Origin: Pseudomonas huaxiensis
Lineage (GTDB): Bacteria > Pseudomonadota > Gammaproteobacteria > Pseudomonadales > Pseudomonadaceae
Assembly (NCBI RefSeq): GCF_003231275.1
Contig: NZ_QKVL01000007.1
Location: forward strand, 124,001-188,000
Direction: 5' to 3'
DNA: 64,000 bases
The notes below the pieces were generated by a model. It was not told where the DNA came from and did not search any database. It saw only the letters and a program-made list of their open reading frames with translations. This document shows, one piece after another, positions 40,733-48,113 of this stretch. Within the stretch, counting starts at the first letter, position 1; each line of letters begins with the position of its first letter. Position numbers and translations under genes: made by a program.

Positions 40733-40979
40733 CCTTTACCGCCCATCCCATCCCTTTCCTCCCCGTATCCCCCCCACATATACATACACCGCACCACCGA
40801 TAGCGATATAAAGCACGGAATTGGTCAAAATCGGCTTTCTTCCACTCCGTTGATACAACGACACCAAGCCACACCACTACACGCCTAAAATAGCCGAATG
40901 CGTTACACCTCACAAAGTGCAAAAGCCTATATCAAAACTAGACCCAAATAGCGTTAACCACCCAACCCCTCACTTCCAT

Positions 40980-41005
40980 AGGTTCGGAGATATATCCCCC
41001 AACCT
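40980..41005. repeat. Dyad repeat AGGTTC...AACCT, copy 1
   Basis: AGGTTCGGAGATATATCC followed by CCCAACCT; 23 of 26 positions match copy 3 at 42112. It abuts a perfect palindrome at 41006-41027. No open reading frame follows closely. Confidence 0.65.
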
Positions 41006-41521
41006 ATATGTATGTATACATACATATCAAATTTCTCTCCTGATGAAAATTTCACACTTTTCAAAATTCATCAAAATGGGTGAATATCATTCACTGGGCT
41101 GATAAGCCTAAATATCCCGAAAGCGATTTGGGGCAGTAACCAAAAATCGACTTTTTACAAAAATTATTTTCTTGAAAAAATTGCCGTGAAAATTTAACGT
41201 TTTCATCGAATTTTTTTAGTTATTTAATTTTTTAACCATTGAATTATGGCTTATTTACAGCAAAAAACCTTGTCAATAGCAAAACGAAAATAAATATAAG
41301 GTCGGACGTTAATGAGCAAATAGGGTTCAACCCTAAGCAAATCACTTAGTTGAAATTTGCCACAAAGCAGAACAAAAAACGACACTGCAAAAACTCAAAA
41401 ATCGCTCTCAAATTAATTTCACAAAAAAATGTGGGGGATTGGTGACGTTAAAATTTCAAAAAAATCGAAAGTAGCCAATTTCCTACAATACATATCCCGG
41501 AAGCAAAACCTGAAATAGTTG

Positions 41522-41542
41522 AAGGTTCGGAGATATGACCTT
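41522..41542. repeat. Dyad repeat, copy 2, upstream of the 127-residue gene
   Basis: AAGGTTCGGAGATATGACCT shares AGGTTCGGAGATAT with copy 1 and keeps the inverted ends. It lies 62 bp before the start at 41604 and just ahead of the promoter-like TTGACA at 41549. Confidence 0.6.
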
Positions 41543-41548
41543 GAAGCA

Positions 41549-41582
41549 TTGACATATCAAAACCCTATGGTATTGGTATTAT
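41549..41582 (+). promoter_or_regulatory. Candidate promoter of the 127-residue gene
   Basis: An extended -10 TGGTATTAT (41574-41582) is present. TTGACA at 41549 is too far away (22 bp) for a normal -35, so the extended -10 would carry most of the strength. Confidence 0.4.
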
Positions 41583-41603
41583 AACAACATAGGAGTTCTA
41601 ATT

Positions 41604-41987
41604 ATGAACAGGATGGAATATGCAGGAAAAATAGGCGGTATGGTTGGTGGATTTAAAAGACGTGAGCGTCAAAAATTTTTAATCATGTTCGTAAAGATAG
41701 TAGAAATGGATGAGCTTCATGATATCCGAATGACCTCAAACCTCGCTAAAAAGCTAATAGCAGCATTTTCAGGCTGCAAATCAATATCCAATGATGTTCT
41801 AATCAAGGAGTTTGCAAGAAGCGGGAACAGTGTAAAACAACAAAACCTTGATATGATTGTCCATTCATTAGTAGCACGATGGCAAGACCTTTATGAAGAA
41901 CAGTGGAAAGAAGCAAAAATAAAAATAGACATTGAAGCCGACGAATACAAGCAATCTATTATCGAAAAGCTGGACATTAAACTATAA
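41604..41987 (+). CDS. Hypothetical 127-residue cytoplasmic protein
   Basis: Not recognised. MNRMEYAGKIGGMVGGFKRRERQKFL opens a basic, helical protein without signal peptide or membrane segment; it ends in an acidic helix (KIDIEADEYKQSIIEKLDIKL). AGGAG lies 8 bases upstream. The composition (27 Lys+Arg by eye) would suit a nucleic-acid-binding or regulatory protein, but there is no HTH I can point to. It lies in the AT-rich cargo part of the element between the two secreted-protein genes. Confidence 0.6.
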   Translation: MNRMEYAGKIGGMVGGFKRRERQKFLIMFVKIVEMDELHDIRMTSNLAKKLIAAFSGCKSISNDVLIKEFARSGNSVKQQNLDMIVHSLVARWQDLYEEQWKEAKIKIDIEADEYKQSIIEKLDIKL

Positions 41988-42111
41988 ATACATGTAAAGC
42001 CCCACTTTACATACTTATACCCTCAAAGCTAATACTACGCTCACGGACATATACCCTACTCCCACAGAGTAGGAATCACCCCATTTCGTTCCACTTAAAT
42101 CAAACAGCCAT

Positions 42112-42137
42112 AGGTTCAAAGATATATCCCCGAACCT
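42112..42137. repeat. Dyad repeat AGGTTC...GAACCT, copy 3
   Basis: AGGTTC and GAACCT form perfect 6-bp inverted ends around AAAGATATATCCCC. It lies 82 bp upstream of the gene at 42219, a good position for an operator or activator site. Confidence 0.65.
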
Positions 42138-42195
42138 TTAGTTATCACCTACGGCCCCAAACCCTTCCATTAATCTCATCACATGGTAAATTATT

Positions 42196-42201
42196 TATAA
42201 T
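42196..42201 (+). promoter_or_regulatory. -10 box upstream of the second secreted-protein gene
   Basis: A perfect TATAAT 17 bp before the start codon, within TGGTAAATTATTTATAATAA. No good -35 is seen, so activation through the dyad at 42112 is possible. Confidence 0.45.
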
Positions 42202-42218
42202 AAACAATAAGAACCATC

Positions 42219-42878
42219 ATGAAAAAATCAATACTCACATCACTAACAGCATTAGCAATAAGCACAGCACAAGCCGGATTCATAATTAAAATCCCACTTG
42301 AACAAACCCAAGGCGGAGCACTCCCAGACGGTTCTATAAATATGACTCCTAGAACTTCGGGCCTACCAGTCGAAAACTGGCAGCCAGCCGAACCACTTTA
42401 TGGCGAATGGGTTAATAATGGTGCTGTTTATGGATGTTCAAATTGGACACCAGCTACTTCTACACAGTCTATTGGAGTAATATTTCAGCAAACAGCGGAC
42501 GACTGCAAGCAAGACCAAACCCGTAATAGACAAGAACTTGAGCAGGAAACAACAACCCTAGCTACACGCTACACTGGCCCCGCAGTTACCGAAACTCAAA
42601 CCGTCACCGCTTCTTCAACAAGAACATCCACAGGTACAAAGGAATGCAGATGGGATGGGTCATATGCTCAGTTTTATGACAACGGAGTATACGCTATTGA
42701 TAAATTAGTATGGGAAGGATTGTTTTTGAGAAATAACTATGTAAATCCTAAAGGGAGCTACGAAATTATTTATAGCTTTACAGATGGGGAGTATATTTAT
42801 TTTCCAGAAAATATGAACAATTATAGTGGGGAAGGAATAATAGATATTTACTCTGGCTTATGCAGATCCCAAATATAG
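42219..42878 (+). CDS. Secreted protein of unknown function, IPLEQ-motif paralog 2
   Basis: A 219-residue protein with signal peptide MKKSILTSLTALAISTAQA and mature start GFIIKIPLEQTQGGALPDGS, matching paralog 1. The middle has YGEWVNNGAVYGCSNWTP, then a Q/T/R-rich segment (FQQTADDCKQDQTRNRQELEQ) and a Thr/Ser repeat-like part ending TGTKEC. The pattern of W, C, QT and TGTKEC recalls modules I believe occur repeatedly in Vibrio and Shewanella surface proteins, but I cannot verify that. Cysteine-rich, so probably disulfide-bonded outside the cytoplasm. Confidence 0.68.
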   Translation: MKKSILTSLTALAISTAQAGFIIKIPLEQTQGGALPDGSINMTPRTSGLPVENWQPAEPLYGEWVNNGAVYGCSNWTPATSTQSIGVIFQQTADDCKQDQTRNRQELEQETTTLATRYTGPAVTETQTVTASSTRTSTGTKECRWDGSYAQFYDNGVYAIDKLVWEGLFLRNNYVNPKGSYEIIYSFTDGEYIYFPENMNNYSGEGIIDIYSGLCRSQI

Positions 42879-42945
42879 AAATATTGAAAGAATTGAAATA
42901 CACAGAAGTTATAATGCAAAAAAAGATCAGCTCTGCAAATTGCTA

Positions 42946-42974
42946 TAAAAAGCCCCATTACGGGGCTTTTCTCA
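42946..42974. terminator. Terminator after the last cargo gene
   Basis: The stem AAAAAGCCCC / GGGGCTTTT with an ATTAC loop is symmetrical, so it may insulate both directions. It lies about 110 bp before the right end of the element. Confidence 0.85.
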
Positions 42975-43059
42975 TTCCGTTGATACCAAACACCAACAAG
43001 GCTGAATCCGGCCCCCAAAGCCACGGGTACAAGTCCCCGCACCTTTGGCGACCTTGATC

Positions 43060-43112
43060 GAAACACACGGAGAAACGTTTACCCGATCATCAGCGGGCTT
43101 TCGCTGGGCGTG
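43060..43112. other. attR junction of the serine-integrase element
   Basis: Element sequence CACACGGAGAAACG (from 43064) passes through TTTACCCG into the shared ATCAT (43086-43090), then the dprA sequence CAGCGGGCTTTCG resumes in frame. See attL for the matching arm. Confidence 0.85.
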
Positions 43113-43502
43113 CTGGTGGTAGAAGCGAGCCTCGCCAGTGGCTCGTTGATCACCGCGCGGCTGGCGGCGGAACAGGGTCGTGAGGTGTTCGCGATTCCCG
43201 GTTCGATCCACCACCCCGGCGCCAAGGGCTGCCACCAGTTGATCCGCGATGGCGCGCTGCTGGTGGAAAGCATCGAGCAGATCCTCGAAAGCCTGCGCGG
43301 CTGGCAGAACCTGTCGCCGGCGCCTGTGGATAAACCTGCTCATCCGTTGGTTGCCCTGCTGCTGGCCGCGCCACTGACCAGCGAAGGCCTGGCTCACGCC
43401 AGCGGCCAGCCGCTGAACCGCGTACTGGCGGCGTTGACCGACCTGGAACTGGATGGCCGCGTGTGCAATGAAGCCGGGCGTTGGTTTGCCCGCCCTGGCT
43501 AA
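43091..43502 (+). pseudogene. dprA: dprA 3' part, cut off by the mobile element
   Basis: The continuation of DprA from SGLSLGVLVVEASLASGSLITA through EVFAIPGSIHHPGAKGCHQLI, the end of the Rossmann domain, to a C-terminal winged-helix domain (HPLVALLLAAPLTSEGLAHASGQPLNRVLAALTDLELDGRV). A GTG or another internal start could express a fragment, but it would lack the DNA-binding N-terminal half. There is no sign of decay (no stops or frameshifts), so the insertion is recent or excision is selected. Confidence 0.92.
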
Positions 43503-43539
43503 GTAAACTGCCCACCAGCCTTCAAGCGGAGTAACAGAA

Positions 43540-44097
43540 ATGGTCAACAGTTGGCGTGCGCAACAAGCCGCGCGGGAAATCCGGGCCGGAGCGGTGATCG
43601 CCTATCCGACCGAAGCGGTCTGGGGCCTGGGCTGTGACCCATGGAATGAAGAAGCGGTGGACCGGCTGCTGGCGCTCAAGTCGCGCTCGGTGAACAAGGG
43701 CCTGATCCTGATCGCCGACAACATCCGCCAGTTCGACTTCCTCTTCGAAGACTTCCCCGAACTCTGGCTCGACCGCATGGCCAGCACCTGGCCCGGTCCG
43801 AACACCTGGTTGGTGCCGCATCAGGGCATGCTGCCGGAGTGGATCACCGGCGTACACGACACCGTGGCGTTGCGGGTCAGTGATCATCCGCTGGTGCGGG
43901 ATCTGTGTTCGCTGGTTGGCCCGCTGGTATCGACCTCGGCCAACCCCGCCGGACGCCCGGCAGCCAAGTCGCGGTTGCGGGTGGAGCAGTATTTCCACAA
44001 CCAGCTTGATCTGGTGCTGGGTGGAGCGTTGGGCGGGCGGAAGAATCCGAGTGTGATTCGGGATCTGGCCAGTGGTGAGGTGGTTCGGGCGGGCTGA
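43540..44097 (+). CDS. tsaC: Threonylcarbamoyl-AMP synthase
   Basis: A 185-residue YrdC/Sua5-domain enzyme that makes threonylcarbamoyl-AMP for the universal tRNA t6A37 modification. [18 protein letters not shown] near residue 17 and [15 protein letters not shown] near 127 are family motifs; KSR near 48 is part of the nucleotide pocket. It lies 37 bp after dprA and would be in its operon. The intact dprA promoter is now more than 10 kb away, so tsaC, which is normally essential, needs another promoter. Confidence 0.95.
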   Translation: MVNSWRAQQAAREIRAGAVIAYPTEAVWGLGCDPWNEEAVDRLLALKSRSVNKGLILIADNIRQFDFLFEDFPELWLDRMASTWPGPNTWLVPHQGMLPEWITGVHDTVALRVSDHPLVRDLCSLVGPLVSTSANPAGRPAAKSRLRVEQYFHNQLDLVLGGALGGRKNPSVIRDLASGEVVRAG

Positions 44098-44118
44098 CTA
44101 ACGGCTCACCCGCCCGCC

Positions 44119-44195
44119 CCCCCTGTAGGAGCGAGCTTGCTCGCGATGAAGCCATCTTGCGGGGTTATCGCGAGCAAGCTCGCTCCTACAGGGGG
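44119..44195. repeat. REP pair (REPIN) between tsaC and qor
   Basis: CTGTAGGAGCGAGCTTGCTC and its inverse (44121 and 44168 onwards) surround about 25 bp in a convergent intergenic region. Confidence 0.9.
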
Positions 44196-44218
44196 GGGAA
44201 CACGCGCAGTCCGGAAAA

Positions 44219-45196
44219 TCAGGGAATCAGGACCGTCGACCCCACCGTCCGCCGCGCCGACAACTCTTCCTGCGCCTTGGCCGCCTCGGCCAGCGAATAG
44301 CGCTGCTGGATATCCACCTTCACCTTGCCGCTGGCGATCATCGCGAACAGTTCGTTGGCCATGGCCTGGGTGTTTTCCGCGCTGTTGGCATAGCTCGCCA
44401 GGGTCGGGCGGGTGACGTACAGCGAGCCCTTCTGCGCCAGGATGCCGAGGTTGACCCCGCTTACCGCGCCCGAGGCATTGCCGAAACTCACCATCAACCC
44501 GCGTGGCGCCAGGCAGTCCAGCGACGTCAGCCAGGTGTCCTGGCCCACGCCGTCATACACCACCGGGCATTTCTTGCCGTCGGTCAGCTCCAGCACCCGC
44601 TGCGCCACATCTTCACGGCTGTAATCGATGGTCGCCCAGGCGCCCAGGGCTTTGGCGCGCTCGGCTTTTTCCGCCGAGCTGACGGTGCCGATCAGCTTCG
44701 CACCCAATGCCTTGGCCCATTGGCAGGCCAGCGACCCGACCCCGCCCGCCGCCGCATGGAACAGAATGATCTGGCCCGGCTGCACGTCGAAGGTCTGGCG
44801 CAGCAGGTACTGCACGGTCAGGCCCTTGAGCATCACCGCGGCGGCGTCTTCGAAGCTGATGCTTTGCGGAATCTCCACCAGGTTGTTCGCCGGCAGTTCG
44901 TGCAGTTCGCTGTAGGCGCCCAGCGGGCCGCCGCCGTAGGCCACGCGGTCGCCAACCTTGAAGCGGCTCACGCCATCGCCCACCGCCTCGACCACGCCAG
45001 CGCCCTCGGTGCCGAGGCCGGACGGCAGGGCGGGCGGCGCGTAGAGGCCGCTGCGGAAATAGGTGTCGATGAAATTCAGACCGATGGCGTGGTTGCGCAC
45101 GAGAACATTGCCCGGCGCCGGTGCCGCGGGTTCGAAATCGACCAGGGTCAGTACCTCGGGGCCGCCATGCTGGCTGAACTGAATACGCTTGGCCAT
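44219..45196 (-). CDS. qor: NADPH:quinone oxidoreductase (zinc-independent MDR family)
   Basis: A 325-residue medium-chain dehydrogenase/reductase. The start at 45196 gives MAKRIQFSQHGGPEVLTLVDFEP; the frame stays open to 45277 but that part lies in the promoter region. The nucleotide-binding motif HAAAGGVGSLACQWAKALG is near 145. The structural zinc cysteines are absent, as in Qor. It is divergent from hemF with a 154-bp gap. Confidence 0.93.
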   Translation of the reverse strand: MAKRIQFSQHGGPEVLTLVDFEPAAPAPGNVLVRNHAIGLNFIDTYFRSGLYAPPALPSGLGTEGAGVVEAVGDGVSRFKVGDRVAYGGGPLGAYSELHELPANNLVEIPQSISFEDAAAVMLKGLTVQYLLRQTFDVQPGQIILFHAAAGGVGSLACQWAKALGAKLIGTVSSAEKAERAKALGAWATIDYSREDVAQRVLELTDGKKCPVVYDGVGQDTWLTSLDCLAPRGLMVSFGNASGAVSGVNLGILAQKGSLYVTRPTLASYANSAENTQAMANELFAMIASGKVKVDIQQRYSLAEAAKAQEELSARRTVGSTVLIP

Positions 45197-45248
45197 CTGC
45201 ACTCTCCTGAGACATCGGGGAAAGGGCCTATCGGACGCTTTTGCTTGA

Positions 45249-46277
<1,029 letters not shown>

Positions 46278-46332
46278 GCCCATTGTGCACAACCGTTGCC
46301 CGGTCGTCGGGCCTGACTGAGGAAGCGCGTGA

Positions 46333-47157
46333 ATGGACCAGTACGTTGTATTCGGCAATCCGATCGGCCACAGCAAGTCGCCGTTGATCCACCGGCTGTT
46401 TGCCGACCAGACCGGCCAGGCGTTGGAATACGACACCCTGCTGGCGCCGCTGGATGATTTCACCGCGTGCGCGCTGGGCTTCTTCAAGCAGGGCCTGGGC
46501 GCCAACGTCACCGTGCCGTTCAAGGAAGAAGCCTTCCGCCTGGTCGACCGCCTCACCCCTCGCGCCCAGCGCGCCGGGGCGGTGAACACCCTGAGCAAGC
46601 TGGAAGACGGCACCCTGCTGGGCGACAACACCGACGGCGCCGGGCTGGTGCGTGACCTCACCGTCAACGCGGGCGTGGAACTGACCGGCAAGCGCATCCT
46701 CTTGCTCGGTGCCGGCGGTGCGGTGCGCGGTGTGTTGGAGCCGCTGCTGGCGCACAACCCCGCGTCGCTGGTGATTGCTAACCGCACCGTGGAAAAGGCC
46801 GAGCAACTGGCCCGCGAATTCGCCGACCTCGGTCCGGTGGCGGCCAGCGGCTTCAGCTGGCTCAAGGAACCGGTGGACTTGATTATCAACGCCACCTCGG
46901 CGAGCCTCGCCGGCGAAATGCCGCCCATCGACCCGAGCCTGATCCAGCCGGGCCTGACTGTGTGCTACGACATGATGTACGGCAAAGAGCCGACCCCGTT
47001 CTGCCAATGGGCCACCGAACATGGTGCGGCCAAGGTGCTGGACGGGCTGGGCATGCTGGCCGAGCAGGCGGCGGAAGCCTTCTTCATCTGGCGTGGTGTA
47101 AGGCCGGATAGCGGGCCGGTGCTGGCGGAACTGCGTCGGCAATTGGCGCGGGGATAA
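46333..47157 (+). CDS. aroE: Shikimate dehydrogenase
   Basis: A 274-residue NADP-dependent enzyme of the shikimate pathway. The substrate motif [12 protein letters not shown] is at residues 8-19, [12 protein letters not shown] carries the catalytic lysine, and [14 protein letters not shown] is the nucleotide loop. GAGGAA precedes the start. A strong terminator follows. Confidence 0.96.
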   Translation: MDQYVVFGNPIGHSKSPLIHRLFADQTGQALEYDTLLAPLDDFTACALGFFKQGLGANVTVPFKEEAFRLVDRLTPRAQRAGAVNTLSKLEDGTLLGDNTDGAGLVRDLTVNAGVELTGKRILLLGAGGAVRGVLEPLLAHNPASLVIANRTVEKAEQLAREFADLGPVAASGFSWLKEPVDLIINATSASLAGEMPPIDPSLIQPGLTVCYDMMYGKEPTPFCQWATEHGAAKVLDGLGMLAEQAAEAFFIWRGVRPDSGPVLAELRRQLARG

Positions 47158-47171
47158 TTCGGGGCGAAGAT

Positions 47172-47216
47172 CGAAAAAACCGGCCGTTGAGTGGATTCAA
47201 CGGCCGGTTTTTTTAT
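47172..47216 (+). terminator. Terminator after aroE
   Basis: The 14-bp stem AAAACCGGCCGTTG / CAACGGCCGGTTTT is followed by T5 and can work in both directions. Confidence 0.88.
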
Positions 47217-47287
47217 GGCGCTTGGGGTAATGCCAGTCAGTTAATGTTCTGGCGCCTATGTTGGGGCTGCTTTGCAGCCCTTCGCGA

Positions 47288-47371
47288 CGGTTCGGCGCCC
47301 CGACAAGCTCGCTCCCACACACCTGCACCTTGCCCAGGATCCTGTGGGAGCGAGCTTGCTCGCGAAGGGCC
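47288..47371. repeat. REP pair (REPIN) between aroE and the DUF6124 gene
   Basis: Inverted GACAAGCTCGCTCCCAC and GTGGGAGCGAGCTTGCTCGC in a convergent intergenic region. An outer inverted repeat GGGGCTGCTTTGC / GCGGCCCC also brackets it. Confidence 0.88.
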
Positions 47372-47420
47372 GCAAAGCGGCCCCAATGGGTTTAACTGAC
47401 AGGCATTAGCGCTTGGGGGG

Positions 47421-47663
47421 TTATATCGGCATGTTCACCGTCGATTTCGCCATCGCGACATTCAGGAATGCCTTGGTGACCCTGAGGTGGACCTGCGTGC
47501 TGCTCAGCGCTTCTTGATGGCGGGCCTTGGCTTGCTCGGGCAACTGGCTGGCGGCTTCGAGCGCGTGGTCCAGGTACTCGGCGGCTTTGCTGATCGCATC
47601 GGCGTGAGTGAGGCCGGGTTTGATACTGAGGATAGGGGGTGGATCGGGAACGAGCTTTTTCAT
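47421..47663 (-). CDS. Small DUF6124-like protein
   Basis: An 80-residue protein starting at 47663 (MKKLVPDPPPILSIKPGLTHADAISKAAEYLDHAL) with GGAGA 8 bases upstream. The pattern KLVPDPP...H.DA...A.EYL is that of a Pseudomonas-specific family of small helical proteins (I believe DUF6124). Function is unknown. There is no signal peptide. Confidence 0.75.
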   Translation of the reverse strand: MKKLVPDPPPILSIKPGLTHADAISKAAEYLDHALEAASQLPEQAKARHQEALSSTQVHLRVTKAFLNVAMAKSTVNMPI

Positions 47664-48113
47664 GGCGAATCTCCTGGGTGAAAGGAGCTGCCATTGCCTG
47701 CTGTCAAACAGATGGTGGCAGCTGTACGCGGGTTGACAGACCGGTCCAGGAAACCCGGCGCACCGTAAGGTGCCCACGCGCACAGCTGCCATAACAGCGG
47801 TGGCGACCTGAAGGGCGGCCTGTCAAAGCCGATCGTTGATGTTCAACGACCGCCGAAGACTAGGCAGCGATAAGCTCAGGCGCAACAGCTAATGAGGCGC
47901 GGCAGTATGCTTGGGAAGTTGCCTACAAAAAAGTCGGAGATTGGGGAAGTTCGTAGCTATATGCGACACCAACAGGAACCGTTTTCACAGCCCCATCGCG
48001 AGCAAGCTCGCTCCTACAGAGGTTTGGGCAAGCCATTGTAGGAGCGAGCTTGCTCGCGATGCGAAGGTCACTGAGAACCATCGACATGCCCATGGCCGCC
48101 ACCCAATCAGGCT
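47664..48113. other. 450-bp intergenic region with a REP pair
   Basis: No gene is supported. It contains the REPIN at 47995-48060 and an inverted repeat GACAGACCGG...GCGGCCTGTC around 47734-47825. It should hold the DUF6124 promoter. Confidence 0.6.
47995..48060. repeat. REP pair (REPIN) downstream of SulP
   Basis: ATCGCGAGCAAGCTCGCTCC and its inverse GGAGCGAGCTTGCTCGCGAT enclose about 26 bp. Confidence 0.9.

Larger units (their letters stand above)
40733..41548. other. Long AT-rich noncoding region with origin fragments and palindromes
   Basis: No credible gene is seen in about 800 bp. A partial third origin repeat lies at 40916-40934 (AGTGCAAAAGCCTATATCA), and a more degenerate one near 41099 (CTGATAAGCCTAAATATC). 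A 26-bp dyad is at 40980-41005 and a perfect 22-bp palindrome at 41006-41027 (core TATGTATACATA). An inverted repeat TGATGAA...TTCATCA spans about 41041-41075. An A/T run lies at about 41135-41250. A second dyad at 41522-41542 precedes the next gene. It looks like decayed or regulatory replication DNA. Confidence 0.6.
32704..43090 (+). mobile_element. Integrated mobilizable plasmid-like element (10.4 kb) inside dprA
   Basis: The element is bounded by the duplicated ATCAT at 32699-32703 and 43086-43090, and is clearly AT-richer than the flanking chromosome. In order it holds a large serine integrase, a nested hairpin (oriT candidate) and a relaxase with coiled coil. A DNA methyltransferase, HTH protein and restriction endonuclease follow. 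Then come a ColE2-type Rep, two origin repeats and three genes of unknown function. No phage structural genes and no type IV secretion genes are seen, so it would need a helper to transfer. Not one exact DnaA 9-mer (TTATCCACA) was seen inside it, in contrast to the flanks, consistent with foreign origin. Confidence 0.88.

Noticed and set aside
40917..41102. A 61-codon open frame in the AT-rich region
   Set aside because: No ribosome-binding site; it runs across the partial origin repeat, the dyad and a palindrome, so it is most likely noncoding.
32704..43090. Prophage interpretation of the insert
   Set aside because: A serine integrase is present but no capsid, tail, terminase or lysis genes; a plasmid Rep, origin and relaxase fit better.
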